Shown: positions 7,365 through 16,845, counted from the first letter of the stretch. The stretch: DNA of 61,152 bases from Kitasatospora aureofaciens (GCF_001188955.3 NZ_JPRF03000041.1:1-61152); one strand, 5' to 3'. Notes: generated from the sequence alone by a model not told the origin. Made by a program: numbers and translations.

Positions 7365-9863
7365 ATGACCATCGAGACCGGCCCCTCCTCCGGCCCCTCG
7401 GACCCCTCGGACCCTTCGGCCTACGCCGCGGCCCGGGCCGCGCTGCTCGACCGGCCGGGGCTGACCGGCCGCCCGCGCCGCGCCGCGCTCGCCCGGCTGA
7501 CCGACGACTGGCTGGCCGGACTGCTCGCCGCGGCCGGCGTCCCGTCGTCGGGTGCCTCGTCGTCCGGCGCCCCCTCGTCCGGCGTCGCGCTGGTCGCCGT
7601 CGGCGGCTACGGCCGGGGAGAGCTGTCCCCGCGCAGCGACCTGGACGTGCTGCTGCTGCACGACGGCCCGATCGCCCCCGAACTGCCCGAGCGGATCTGG
7701 TACCCGGTCTGGGACGCGGGCGCCAAGCTCGACCACTCGGTGCGCACCCCCGCCGAGGCCCGCGCGGTGGCCGCCGCCGACCTCAAGGCCCAGCTGGGCC
7801 TGCTGGACGCCCGCCACCTCGCCGGGGACGGTGCGCTCACCGCCGCACTGCGCTCCGCGGTGCTCACCGACTGGCGCGCGAGCGCCCCCGCGCGACTGCC
7901 CGAGCTGCGCGAGCTGGGCCGGGAGCGCGCCGAACGGCACGGTGAGCTGTCCTTCCTGCTGGAGCCCGACCTGAAGGAGGCCCGCGGCGGCCTGCGCGAC
8001 CTGGTCGCGCTCGACGCCGTCGCCGCCACCTGGCTCGCCGACGCCCCCAGGGACGGGCTGGACGCCGCCGCGCTGCGGCTCGCCGACGTCCGCGACGCGC
8101 TGCACCTGGCCACCGGCCGGGCCACCGAGCGGCTCAGCCTCCAGGACCAGGACCAGGTCGCCGAGCGGCTCGGCGTGCTGGACGCCGACACCCTGCTGCG
8201 CCAGGTCTACGAGGCCGCCCGGACCGTCGCCTACGCGGGCGACGTCACCTGGCGGGCGGTGGACCGGGTGCTCGCCGCCCGGTCCGGCCGGGGCCGCCGG
8301 ACGGGCCGCCCGGTCTTCCGGTTCGCCGGCGCCGGGCGCGGCGCGGGTGCGGTGGCCCGGGGCGCCGTCGCCCGCCGCCCGCTCGCCGAGGGAGTGGTCG
8401 AGCAGGACGGCGAGGCGGTGCTCGCCCAGGGCGCCCGCCCGGCCGCCGACCCGGTGCTGCCGCTGCGCGCCGCGGCCGCCGCGGCGCAGAACGGGCTGAC
8501 CGTCTCGTACGCGACGGTGCGCCGGCTGGCCGCCGAGTGCCGGCCGCTGCCGGTGCCCTGGCCGGACGAGGCGCGCGAGCAGCTGGTCACCCTGCTGGGG
8601 GCGGGGGAGGCGGCCGTCCCGGTGTGGGAGGCGCTGGAGGCGGAGGGGCTGATCACGAAGCTGCTGCCGGACTGGGAGCGGGTGCGCTGCCGTCCTCAGC
8701 GCAACGCGGTGCACCGCTGGACGGTCGACCGGCACCTGGTGGAGACGGCCGTCCGGGCCGCCTCGATGACCCGCCGGGTCGCCCGGCCGGACCTGCTGCT
8801 GGTCGCCGCGCTGCTGCACGACATCGGCAAGGGCTGGCCCGGGGACCACAGCGAGGCCGGCGAGGTGATCGTCCGCGACCTCGCCGTCCGGATGGGCTTC
8901 CCCGCCGAGGACACCGAGACCCTGGCGGTGCTGGTCCGCCACCACCTGACCCTGGTCGACACCGCGACCCGGCGCGATCCGGACGACCCGGCCACCGTCG
9001 AGGCGATCACCAAGGCGGTCGGCACCCCGTCGGAGCTGGAACTGCTGCACGCGCTCACCGAGGCGGACGCGCTGGCCACCGGACCGGCGGCGTGGAGCGG
9101 CTGGCGGGCCTCGCTGGTGGACGGCCTGGTGGCCCGGGCCGCCGCGCAGCTGGCCGGGGGAGGGGCCGCGCCGGAAGGGGCCGCGCCCTGGGCCCGTCCG
9201 AGCGCCGAGCAGGAGCGGATCGCGGTCGAGGCCGCCCGCACCGGCGGCCCCGCGCTGTCCCTGCTGGCCCGGGCCGAGGGGGCGGACCCGGGCAGCGGGC
9301 CGATGGGCGTCGAGCTGACCCTCGCCGTTCCGGACCGGCCCGGACTGCTCGGCACGGTGGCCGGAGTACTGGCGCTGCACCGGCTGACCGTCCGCTCGGC
9401 GGGCCTGCGCGAGCTGGACCCGGTCGGCTCCGGCCCGGTACTGCTGCTGTCCTGGCGGGTGGCCGCCGAGTTCGGCGAGCTGCCGGAGGCGGCCCGGCTG
9501 CGGGCCGACCTGCGCCGGGCGCTGGACGGCTCGCTGGACGTCTCCCGCCGCCTCGCCGAGCGGGACGCCGCCGCCCCGCGCCGCAGGGGCATCCCCACCC
9601 CGCCGCCGCTGGTCGCGGTGGCGCCCGCGGTGGCCTCGGCGACCGCTACCGTGCTGGAGGTCCGCGCGCACGACGCCCCCGGGCTGCTGCACCGGATCGG
9701 CCGGGCGCTGGACGGGGCGGGCGTCCGGGTGCGCACCGCGCACGTGTCCACGCTGGGCGCGGAGGCCGTCGACTCCTTCTACCTGACCGATCCGGCGGGC
9801 CGTCCGCTCACCGCAGGACGGGCCGGGGAGGTGGCCGCAGCGGTCCGGGCGGCACTGGGCTGA
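7365..9863 (+). CDS. glnD: PII nucleotidyltransferase GlnD
   Basis: GlnD modifies and demodifies PII according to nitrogen status; in actinomycetes the known modification is adenylylation, although databases say uridylyltransferase. Domains: a nucleotidyltransferase core with GGYGRGELSPRSDLDVLLL near residue 78 holding the paired Asp residues, a GlnE-like helical segment, an HD domain (LLHDIGKGWPGDHSE, about residue 483) for demodification, and two C-terminal ACT domains (from about 650 and 763) that sense glutamine. The ATG at 7365 is taken as start; the upstream in-frame sequence overlaps glnK and is not conserved-looking. The 832-residue length is normal. It is the last gene of the amtB-glnK-glnD group. 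Confidence 0.95.
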   Translation: MTIETGPSSGPSDPSDPSAYAAARAALLDRPGLTGRPRRAALARLTDDWLAGLLAAAGVPSSGASSSGAPSSGVALVAVGGYGRGELSPRSDLDVLLLHDGPIAPELPERIWYPVWDAGAKLDHSVRTPAEARAVAAADLKAQLGLLDARHLAGDGALTAALRSAVLTDWRASAPARLPELRELGRERAERHGELSFLLEPDLKEARGGLRDLVALDAVAATWLADAPRDGLDAAALRLADVRDALHLATGRATERLSLQDQDQVAERLGVLDADTLLRQVYEAARTVAYAGDVTWRAVDRVLAARSGRGRRTGRPVFRFAGAGRGAGAVARGAVARRPLAEGVVEQDGEAVLAQGARPAADPVLPLRAAAAAAQNGLTVSYATVRRLAAECRPLPVPWPDEAREQLVTLLGAGEAAVPVWEALEAEGLITKLLPDWERVRCRPQRNAVHRWTVDRHLVETAVRAASMTRRVARPDLLLVAALLHDIGKGWPGDHSEAGEVIVRDLAVRMGFPAEDTETLAVLVRHHLTLVDTATRRDPDDPATVEAITKAVGTPSELELLHALTEADALATGPAAWSGWRASLVDGLVARAAAQLAGGGAAPEGAAPWARPSAEQERIAVEAARTGGPALSLLARAEGADPGSGPMGVELTLAVPDRPGLLGTVAGVLALHRLTVRSAGLRELDPVGSGPVLLLSWRVAAEFGELPEAARLRADLRRALDGSLDVSRRLAERDAAAPRRRGIPTPPPLVAVAPAVASATATVLEVRAHDAPGLLHRIGRALDGAGVRVRTAHVSTLGAEAVDSFYLTDPAGRPLTAGRAGEVAAAVRAALG

Positions 9864-9998
9864 GGGGCTCCGCGGGGGCTGCTCCCCGGGCCGCTCCGGG
9901 CATTCCGCCCCGGGGGTGGAGACCGTACCCGGGGTGGCCGGATACCCTGGGGGACGACGACCGTACCGATACCGATGCCGCAGAGGACCCGCGACGAC

Positions 9999-11564
9999 GT
10001 GTTCGACACCCTTTCCGATCGCCTCGCAGCGACGTTCAAGAACCTCCGGGGCAAGGGCCGCCTGAGCGAGGCGGACATCGACGCCACCGCCCGCGAGATC
10101 CGCATCGCGCTGCTGGAGGCGGACGTCGCGCTGCCGGTCGTCCGGGCCTTCATCAAGCAGGTCAAGGAGCGGGCGCTCGGCGCCGAGGTCTCCGGCGCGC
10201 TGAACCCGGCGCAGCAGATCATCAAGATCGTCAACGAGGAGCTCATCGCGATCCTCGGCGGCGAGACCCGCCGGGTGCGGTTCGCCAAGAACGGCCCGAC
10301 GGTCATCATGCTCGCCGGTCTGCAGGGTGCCGGTAAGACCACCCTGGCGGGCAAGCTCGGCCACTGGCTGCAGAAGCAGAAGCACACCCCGCTGCTGGTC
10401 GCCTGTGACCTCCAGCGCCCCAACGCGGTCAACCAGCTCCAGGTGGTGGCCGAGCGGGCCGGCGTGGCCTTCTACGGCCCCCAGCCGGGCAACGGCGTCG
10501 GCGACCCGGTGCAGGTGGCCAAGGACTCGATCGAGTACGCCAAGCAGAAGCAGTACGACGTCGTCATCGTCGACACCGCCGGCCGCCTCGGCATCGACGC
10601 CGAGCTGATGCAGCAGGCCGCCGACATCCGCGCCGCGGTGGACCCGGACGAGGTCCTGTTCGTCGTCGACGCGATGATCGGTCAGGACGCGGTCACCACC
10701 GCGCAGGCCTTCCTCGACGGCGTCGACTTCACCGGTGTGGTGCTCTCCAAGCTCGACGGTGACGCCCGCGGTGGCGCCGCCCTGTCGGTCGCGCACGTCA
10801 CCGGCCGGCAGATCATGTTCGCCTCCAACGGCGAGAAGGTCGACGACTTCGACGCCTTCCACCCGGACCGGATGGCCTCGCGCATCCTGGGCATGGGTGA
10901 CGTCCTCTCGCTGATCGAGAGGGCCGAGCAGACCTTCTCGCAGGCCGAGGCCGAGAAGATCGCGGCCAAGCTGCGCGGCGGCCCGAAGGCGTTCACCCTG
11001 GACGACTTCCTGTCGCAGCTGGAGCAGGTCCAGAAGATGGGCTCGATCTCCAAGCTGCTCGGCATGCTGCCCGGCATGGGCCAGATCCGCGAGCAGATCA
11101 ACAACATCGACGACAAGGACGTCAACCGGGTCGGCGCGATCATCAAGTCGATGACCCCGGCCGAGCGCGCCGAGCCGGAGCTGATCAACGGCTCCCGCCG
11201 CGCCCGCATCGCCAAGGGTTCGGGCGTCCAGGTCGGCGAGGTCAAGAACCTGGTCGAGCGGTTCTTCGACGCCCGCAAGATGATGTCCGCGATGGCCTCC
11301 GGCAAGGGCGTGCCCGGCATGCCGGGGATCCCGGGCATGGGCGGCGGCGCCAAGAAGTCCGCCAAGAAGGCCCCGCAGGCCAAGGGCAAGCGCAAGAGCG
11401 GCAACCCGCTGAAGCGCGCGCAGGAGGAGGCCGCGGCCGCCGAGCGCCGCGCGCTCGGCCCGGGCGGCGGCCAGGGTCCGGCCGACGGCGGCGCGTTCGG
11501 CCTCGGCGCGGGCAAGGGCCCGGCCGACTTCGAGCTGCCCAAGGAGTTCAAGGACATGCTGTAG
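9999..11564 (+). CDS. ffh: Signal recognition particle protein Ffh
   Basis: Ffh binds signal sequences and 4.5S RNA and delivers nascent chains to FtsY. The N domain begins FDTLSDRLAATFKNL. The G domain has GLQGAGKTTLAGKL near residue 107, DTAGRL and TKLDG-like SKLDGDARGG. The Met-rich M domain follows, with the RNA-binding stretch GSRRARIAKGSGVQVGEV. The tail adds GMPGIPGMGGG and a Lys/Ala-rich end, usual in actinomycetes. I chose GTG 9999 because Ffh proteins normally begin at this residue and AGAGGA lies upstream; an in-frame ATG at 9975 would add eight residues. The product is 521 residues. A strong hairpin follows. Confidence 0.95.
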   Translation: MFDTLSDRLAATFKNLRGKGRLSEADIDATAREIRIALLEADVALPVVRAFIKQVKERALGAEVSGALNPAQQIIKIVNEELIAILGGETRRVRFAKNGPTVIMLAGLQGAGKTTLAGKLGHWLQKQKHTPLLVACDLQRPNAVNQLQVVAERAGVAFYGPQPGNGVGDPVQVAKDSIEYAKQKQYDVVIVDTAGRLGIDAELMQQAADIRAAVDPDEVLFVVDAMIGQDAVTTAQAFLDGVDFTGVVLSKLDGDARGGAALSVAHVTGRQIMFASNGEKVDDFDAFHPDRMASRILGMGDVLSLIERAEQTFSQAEAEKIAAKLRGGPKAFTLDDFLSQLEQVQKMGSISKLLGMLPGMGQIREQINNIDDKDVNRVGAIIKSMTPAERAEPELINGSRRARIAKGSGVQVGEVKNLVERFFDARKMMSAMASGKGVPGMPGIPGMGGGAKKSAKKAPQAKGKRKSGNPLKRAQEEAAAAERRALGPGGGQGPADGGAFGLGAGKGPADFELPKEFKDML

Positions 11565-11604
11565 TCCTTGGCCCGAGCGTTGGTGACCGGCTCCGTCCGG
11601 TCCT

Positions 11605-11646
11605 GATCGGCCCGTCGTCCGGTGCTCTCCGGACGGCGGGCCGATC
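11605..11646 (+). terminator. Terminator after ffh
   Basis: An 18-bp stem (11605-11622 with 11629-11646, one G-U pair) with a 6-base loop lies 40 bases after ffh. It overlaps the upstream region of the acetyltransferase gene. Confidence 0.7.
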
Positions 11647-11702
11647 GTGCGTCCGAGGCGGGTGCCGTGTCCGGGAACGCCGCCGTGTCCGATGATGTCG
11701 GC

Positions 11703-12227
11703 ATGCGAGTGATGATCAGGGCCCCGAGGGCCGAGGACGAGGTTCTGTACGCGGAGGCGGTCCGCCGGTCCGCCGAGCACATCGGGCGGTGGAACCCGGT
11801 CGAGCCGGACGGGCTGCCGGAACTGCTGGGCCGCCAGGGCGCCGGCCTGCGCACGTTCCTGATCTTCGACCGGGACACCGGCGGGCTGGTCGGCAAGGTG
11901 AACGTCGCCAACATCGTGATGGGCAGGTTCTGCAACGCCACGCTGGGCTACGACTCCTACCTCCCGTACGCCGGCACCGGGCGGATGACCGAGGGCCTGC
12001 GGCTGGTCCTGGACCGCTGCTTCGCCCCGCAGTCGGCGGACGGGCTGGGTCTGCACCGGCTGGAGATCAACGTGCAGCCGGAGAACGAGCGCTCGATCGC
12101 GCTGGCCAAGCGGCTGGGCTTCCGGCATGAGGGCTTCACGCCGCGGATGCTGTTCCTCCAGGGGGACTGGCGCGACCACGAGCGGTTCGCGCTGACCGCC
12201 GAGGAGTGGCCGGGCGCCGCGGGCTGA
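11703..12227 (+). CDS. GNAT family N-acetyltransferase (RimJ/RimL-like)
   Basis: A 174-residue acetyl-CoA-dependent transferase of the RimJ/RimL type. It begins IRAPRAEDEVLYAEAVRRS and shows the family's mid-region GGLVGKVNVANIV and the C-terminal LEINVQPENERSIALAKRLG, where acetyl-CoA binds, then the FRHEGFTPRMLFLQGDWRDH end typical of the group. Substrate is unknown; relatives act on protein N-termini or small amines. The ATG at 11703 is the chosen start; ATG 11712 is possible. Between ffh and ftsH, it appears to be its own unit after the ffh terminator. Confidence 0.85.
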   Translation: MRVMIRAPRAEDEVLYAEAVRRSAEHIGRWNPVEPDGLPELLGRQGAGLRTFLIFDRDTGGLVGKVNVANIVMGRFCNATLGYDSYLPYAGTGRMTEGLRLVLDRCFAPQSADGLGLHRLEINVQPENERSIALAKRLGFRHEGFTPRMLFLQGDWRDHERFALTAEEWPGAAG

Positions 12228-12326
12228 CCGGTGCCGCCGGGGCATATCCGCTGGTCGGGAGCCTAGATGCGGCCGTACGGCCGGGCGGGCGCGGCGTTGC
12301 GGTTGGCCCGCCCGAGCGCCTGTCCG

Positions 12327-12332
12327 TATCGT
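12327..12332 (+). promoter_or_regulatory. -10 hexamer TATCGT placing the ftsH transcript start at its GTG
   Basis: TATCGT ends 7 bases before the GTG at 12340, and no Shine-Dalgarno site is present. That spacing predicts transcription from the start codon itself, a leaderless mRNA. The -35 is poor (TTGGCC at 18 bp). Confidence 0.5.
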
Positions 12333-12339
12333 CCGGTGG

Positions 12340-14262
12340 GTGACCGAACCCGTGCCGCCGCGCCAGACCCCCGACCAGCCCTGGCGGTCCGAGGGCGCCC
12401 CGCCCCCGCCGCCGCCCCGCCGCCGGATGCCCGGCGGCTGGACGGGCCTGGTCCTCACCGCACTCGTGGTGTTCCTGATCTCCGACCTGCTGCTGTCGTT
12501 CTTCGGCAACGAGGGCGCCACCACGATCTCCTACACCGAGTTCAACAACCAGCTGAACAAGGGCAACATCACCAAGATCTACTCCAAGGGCGACGCGATC
12601 GAGGGCACCCTCAAGAGCGCCCAGCCCAAACCCGACGGCGGCAAGGGCGACTACACGGAGTTCGACACCCAGCGCCCCTCCTTCGCGGGCGACAACCTCT
12701 GGACCACCCTGCAGCAGCAGGGCGTCGAGGTCACCGCCACCTCGCCGGTCCAGCAGCGCAGCTTCCTCACCAACCTGCTGCTCTCGCTCGCGCCGATGCT
12801 GCTGCTGGTCTTCGTCTGGGTGCTGCTCGCCCGCCGGATGTCCGGCGGCCTCGGCGCCGGACCGCTCGGCCGCAAGGCCCCGCCCAAGCCGGTCACCGCC
12901 GAGCAGGGCAAGCGCACCACCTTCGCCGACGTGGCCGGCATCGACGAGGTCGAGGCCGAACTCACCGAAGTGGTCGACTACTTGAAGAACCCCGAGCGGT
13001 ACCGCAGGCTCGGCGCCAAGATGCCGCGCGGCGTGCTGCTCAGCGGCCCGCCCGGCACGGGCAAGACCCTGCTGGCCCGGGCCGTGGCCGGCGAGGCGGA
13101 CGTGCCGTTCTTCTCCGCCTCCGCCTCCGAGTTCATCGAGATGATCGTCGGCGTCGGCGCCAGCCGGGTCCGCGAACTGTTCGCCGAGGCCCGCAAGGTC
13201 GCCCCGGCGATCATCTTCATCGACGAGATCGACACCATCGGCCGCCAGCGCGGCGCCGGCGGCGGCATGGGCGGGCACGACGAGCGCGAGCAGACGCTCA
13301 ACCAGATCCTCACCGAGATGGACGGCTTCACCGGCTCCGAGGGCGTCATCGTGATCGCCGCCACCAACCGGGCCGACGTGCTCGACCCGGCGCTGCTGCG
13401 CCCCGGCCGCTTCGACCGCCGGATCACCGTCAGCCCGCCCGACCGGGAGGGCCGAGCGGCCATCCTGCGCATCCACACCCGGACCGTCCCGCTGGCCGGC
13501 GACACCGACCTGCAGCAGCTGGCCAAGATCACCCCGGGGATGACCGGCGCCGAACTCGCCAACCTGGTCAACGAGGCCGCCCTGCTGGCCGTCAAGCGGG
13601 AGCAGGACGCGGTCAGCGAGCGGGACCTCTCGGACGCCCTGGAGAAGGTCCAACTCGGCGCCGTACGGCCCCTGGTGATGCCGCAGGAGGAGCGCGAGCG
13701 GACGGCGTACCACGAGAGCGGGCACGCACTGCTGGGCATGCTCCAGCCGGGCGCGGACCCGGTCCGCAAGATCACCATCGTGCCGCGCGGCCGCGCCCTC
13801 GGCGTCACCCTCTCCACCCCGGAGAACGACCGCTACTCGTACACCGAGCCCTACCTGCGCGGCCGGATCATCGGCGCGCTGGGCGGGATGGCGGCCGAGC
13901 AGGTGGTGTACGGGGTGATCACCACCGGGGCGGAGAGCGACCTGGAGCAGGTCACCAACATCGCCCGCGGGATGGCCGGACGCTGGGGGATGAGCGAGCG
14001 CGTCGGCCGACTCACCGCGGTGCCCTCGGACGCGCAGGGCGCGTACGGGCTCTCGGCGGCGCCGACCACGCTGGACGCGGTCGACGAGGAGGCCCGGCGG
14101 ATCGTCGCCGAGTGCTACGAGGACGCGGTGCGGATCCTGACCGAGCAGCGGCCCCGGCTGGACGCGCTGGCGGCGGCGCTGCTGGAGGCGGAGACGCTGG
14201 ACGAGGAGGCGGCCTACCGGGCGGCGGGGGTGCCGCGGGAGGCGACCGACCAGGAGGCGTGA
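12340..14262 (+). CDS. ftsH: ATP-dependent zinc metalloprotease FtsH
   Basis: A membrane AAA+ protease that extracts and degrades membrane and regulatory proteins. The 640-residue product has a Pro/Arg-rich start, a membrane helix near residues 35-52, a periplasmic-side domain (SYTEFNNQLNKGNITKI), a second helix near 142-165, then AAA+ motifs: GPPGTGKTLLAR near 233, FIDEIDTIGRQR and the arginine-finger region LRPGRFDRR. The zinc motif HESGH is at about residue 458. Starts at GTG 12340 with no Shine-Dalgarno and a -10 hexamer just upstream. Many streptomycetes carry another FtsH beside hpt/tilS, so this is probably a second copy. Confidence 0.93.
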   Translation: MTEPVPPRQTPDQPWRSEGAPPPPPPRRRMPGGWTGLVLTALVVFLISDLLLSFFGNEGATTISYTEFNNQLNKGNITKIYSKGDAIEGTLKSAQPKPDGGKGDYTEFDTQRPSFAGDNLWTTLQQQGVEVTATSPVQQRSFLTNLLLSLAPMLLLVFVWVLLARRMSGGLGAGPLGRKAPPKPVTAEQGKRTTFADVAGIDEVEAELTEVVDYLKNPERYRRLGAKMPRGVLLSGPPGTGKTLLARAVAGEADVPFFSASASEFIEMIVGVGASRVRELFAEARKVAPAIIFIDEIDTIGRQRGAGGGMGGHDEREQTLNQILTEMDGFTGSEGVIVIAATNRADVLDPALLRPGRFDRRITVSPPDREGRAAILRIHTRTVPLAGDTDLQQLAKITPGMTGAELANLVNEAALLAVKREQDAVSERDLSDALEKVQLGAVRPLVMPQEERERTAYHESGHALLGMLQPGADPVRKITIVPRGRALGVTLSTPENDRYSYTEPYLRGRIIGALGGMAAEQVVYGVITTGAESDLEQVTNIARGMAGRWGMSERVGRLTAVPSDAQGAYGLSAAPTTLDAVDEEARRIVAECYEDAVRILTEQRPRLDALAAALLEAETLDEEAAYRAAGVPREATDQEA

Positions 14263-14361
14263 GGCATGCGTTCGGGGCCGGGGGCGCTCGCCGTGGTGGC
14301 GTGCGCCCCCGGTTTCGGGTTTCCGGCGCGGTGTCCTCCCGGCTCCGTGTCGTCGCCGTCC

Positions 14362-15201
14362 TCAGCGTGGTCGCTCGGCGACCAGATAGCGGAAGACGTT
14401 CTCCATCCGGACCGAGCCGTCCGGGCGCAGGTACGGCTGCAGCGCCTCCTCCAACTCCTTGGCCACCAGCGGGGCGCCGGAGAACTCCTCGGCCGGCTCG
14501 AACAGCCCGGTGGAGAGCAGGCCCCGCACCGCGCTGTCCAGGTCCGGGTAGGCGAACGGGCAGCTGACCCGGCCGCTGCCGGCCGGTCGCAGACCGACCG
14601 GGGCGAGCAGGTCCTCCAGCGCGCCCGGCACGCTCAGCTCGAACGGGTCGCGTGCGGTGGTCCGCCCCGCCATCCGACGGGCCGCGTCCAGCACCGGCGC
14701 GCTCTCGCAGCGCTCCTGCGGGCCCCAGGCGGCCAGCACCACGTGTCCGCCCGGGAGGGTGAGCCGGGCCGCCTCGGCGACCACCCGGCCCGGATCGGCG
14801 GCGCCGGGGAGCTGGTCGAAAACCGTCACCAGCGAATGGGCCGAGCGGGGGACGGCGGCGGCCGGCCGGGCCCCCGCGCACACCCGCAGCCGACGGTCCC
14901 GGGCCAGCTCGCGCAGCTCCTCCCGCGGCTCCTGCCCGGAGACCTGGGCGCCCCGCCCGGCGGCGAGCAGCAGGGCCAGTCCTGACCGGCAGCCCAGGCC
15001 CAGCACGCTGCTCGCCGGGCCGACCTCCAGGCGGTCGTACACCGCCTCGTAGAGCGGCACCAGCATGCGTTCCTGGATCTCCGCCCAGTCACGCGCCCGC
15101 GCGGGCCCGGCGGCCCCCTGCTGCGGGTGGTGCGGTCGTGCGCCGGTCGGTCGTGCGTCCGCTGGTCGTGCGGTCGTGCCGGTCGTCCGAGCTGAAGCCA
15201 T
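14362..15201 (-). CDS. Class I SAM-dependent methyltransferase
   Basis: A 279-residue Rossmann-fold methyltransferase of the UbiE/SAM type. Motif I is VLGLGCRSGLALLLAA; a further acidic loop is replaced by FDQLPGAADP, and the post-motif LTLPGGHVVLAAWGPQE is typical. The N-terminal 35 residues are Thr/Ala/Pro/Arg rich. Start ATG 15201 follows GGGAGG at a good distance on the minus strand. It is divergent from proS with about 230 bases between them, and convergent with ftsH. Substrate cannot be told; the divergent pairing could mean action on a translation component, but that is speculation. Confidence 0.8.
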   Translation of the reverse strand: MASARTTGTTARPADARPTGARPHHPQQGAAGPARARDWAEIQERMLVPLYEAVYDRLEVGPASSVLGLGCRSGLALLLAAGRGAQVSGQEPREELRELARDRRLRVCAGARPAAAVPRSAHSLVTVFDQLPGAADPGRVVAEAARLTLPGGHVVLAAWGPQERCESAPVLDAARRMAGRTTARDPFELSVPGALEDLLAPVGLRPAGSGRVSCPFAYPDLDSAVRGLLSTGLFEPAEEFSGAPLVAKELEEALQPYLRPDGSVRMENVFRYLVAERPR

Positions 15202-15419
15202 CGCGGCCTCCCATCCGGTCCTTCGGTGTGCTGCTACGGCTCCCCCAAAGTCCCGCCCCACTCCAGCGAACAGCGGGTCGGGCCCGGCGTCCAGAGGGGT
15301 GCAGGGTGGTGCGCGCGTGTCGCGGTCGTGCGCCCCCTGCGGGCGGCGTTCCGCGGCCGCGGACGTGTCTCCCTCCGTGCGGGTGTGATGGCGATTCGAA
15401 GTGAGGGCGTCGCTCCCCG

Positions 15420-15425
15420 TACCAT
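15420..15425 (+). promoter_or_regulatory. -10 hexamer TACCAT for a leaderless proS transcript
   Basis: TACCAT lies 7 bases before the proS ATG at 15433 and there is no purine-rich Shine-Dalgarno site, the layout seen for leaderless streptomycete genes. Confidence 0.5.
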
Positions 15426-15432
15426 TCCGCCC

Positions 15433-16845
15433 ATGGCTAAGGCACCCGTTCTCACCCCTCAGGCGGAAGACTTCCCGCGCTGGTACCAGGACCTCATCAA
15501 CAAGGCCGAGCTTGCCGACAACGGTCCGGTCCGCGGCACCATGGTCATCCGACCGTACGGCTACGGCCTGTGGGAGCGGATGCAGCAGGAGATGGACGCG
15601 CGCATCAAGAAGGCGGGCGCGCAGAACGCCTACTTCCCGATGTTCATCCCGCAGTCCTACCTGACCAAGGAGGCCGAGCACGTCGAGGGCTTCGCCCCCG
15701 AACTCGCGGTGGTCACCCACGGTGGCGGCAAGCAGCTGGAGGAGCCGGTCGTCGTCCGGCCCACCTCCGAGACGATCATCAACGAGTACTTCTCGAAGTG
15801 GGTGCAGAGCCACCGCGACCTGCCGCTGCTGATCAACCAGTGGGCGAACGTGGTCCGTTGGGAGCTGCGCCCGCGCATCTTCCTGCGCACCACCGAGTTC
15901 CTCTGGCAGGAGGGCCACACCGCCCACGCCACCTACGAGGACGCCCGCGACTACGCGTCGATGATCCACACCCAGGTCTACGGCGACTTCATGACCAACG
16001 TGCTCGGCATCGACGTCGTGCTCGGCCGCAAGACCGCCAAGGAGCGCTTCGCCGGCGCCATCAACACCCTCACCCTGGAGGGCATGATGGGCGACGGCAA
16101 GGCGCTGCAGATGGGCACCAGCCACGAGCTGGGCCAGAACTTCGCCAAGGCGTTCAACACCACCTACCAGCTGCAGGGCGCCGAGCGCGAGTACGTCTGG
16201 CAGACCTCCTGGGGCGTCTCGACCCGCATGGTCGGCGGCCTGATCATGTCCCACGGCGACGACAACGGCCTGCGGGTGCCCCCGCGCCTGGCCGCCGTCC
16301 AGGCCGTGGTGCTGGCCATCAAGGGCGACGACGCGGTCATCGCCAAGGTCCGCGAGATCGGTGCCCAGCTGGAGGCCGCCGGCATCCGCGTCGTGGTCGA
16401 CGACCGCACCGACACCCCGTTCGGCCGACGCGCCGTCGACTGGGAGCTCAAGGGCGTTCCGCTGCGCATCGAGGTCGGCCCGCGCGACCTGGAGAACGGC
16501 ACCGCGATGCTGGCCCGCCGCATCCCGGGCGGCAAGGAGCCGGTCTCCATCGACGCCCTGGCCGCGCTGCTGCCGGGCGTCCTGGAGGAGGACCAGGCGC
16601 TGCTGCTGCGCCAGTCCCGCGAGCGCCGCGAGGCCCGCACCGTCGATGTCAAGACCCTGGACGAGGCCGTCGAGGCCGCCGCGACCGGCTGGGGCCGGAT
16701 CGCCTGGGCCGACCTCGGGGCAGAGGGCGAGGCCAAGCTGGCCGAGCAGGGCGTCACGGTGCGCTGCATCATCGCGGCCGACGGCTCGGTGCCGCAGGCG
16801 GACGACCAGGACGGCAATATCGCGATCGTCGCGCGTGCGTACTGA
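15433..16845 (+). CDS. proS: Prolyl-tRNA synthetase, archaeal/eukaryotic type
   Basis: Class II synthetase that charges tRNA-Pro. At 470 residues and without the editing insertion between motifs 2 and 3, this is the short archaeal/eukaryotic-like form rather than the roughly 570-residue bacterial form. Seen: DFPRWYQDLINKAELADN at the start, RPYGYGLWERMQ, RPTSETIINEYFSKW, WQEGHTAHAT, and the anticodon-binding domain followed by a C-terminal domain that ends in tyrosine (IVARAY), typical of this type. Start ATG 15433. Streptomycetes usually have a bacterial-type proS elsewhere, so this may be a duplicate-function enzyme. It stands alone and is divergent from a methyltransferase. Confidence 0.93.
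   Translation: MAKAPVLTPQAEDFPRWYQDLINKAELADNGPVRGTMVIRPYGYGLWERMQQEMDARIKKAGAQNAYFPMFIPQSYLTKEAEHVEGFAPELAVVTHGGGKQLEEPVVVRPTSETIINEYFSKWVQSHRDLPLLINQWANVVRWELRPRIFLRTTEFLWQEGHTAHATYEDARDYASMIHTQVYGDFMTNVLGIDVVLGRKTAKERFAGAINTLTLEGMMGDGKALQMGTSHELGQNFAKAFNTTYQLQGAEREYVWQTSWGVSTRMVGGLIMSHGDDNGLRVPPRLAAVQAVVLAIKGDDAVIAKVREIGAQLEAAGIRVVVDDRTDTPFGRRAVDWELKGVPLRIEVGPRDLENGTAMLARRIPGGKEPVSIDALAALLPGVLEEDQALLLRQSRERREARTVDVKTLDEAVEAAATGWGRIAWADLGAEGEAKLAEQGVTVRCIIAADGSVPQADDQDGNIAIVARAY

Noticed and set aside
7311..12524. A very long open frame on the minus strand opposite glnD, ffh and the acetyltransferase gene
   Set aside because: High-GC codon bias opens antisense frames. The product is His/Arg/Gly/Leu repetitive with no domain, and the opposite strand encodes recognised families throughout.
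15202..15432. T-box riboswitch before proS
   Set aside because: No T-box-like consensus or specifier stem was found, and the -10 hexamer suggests a leaderless transcript.
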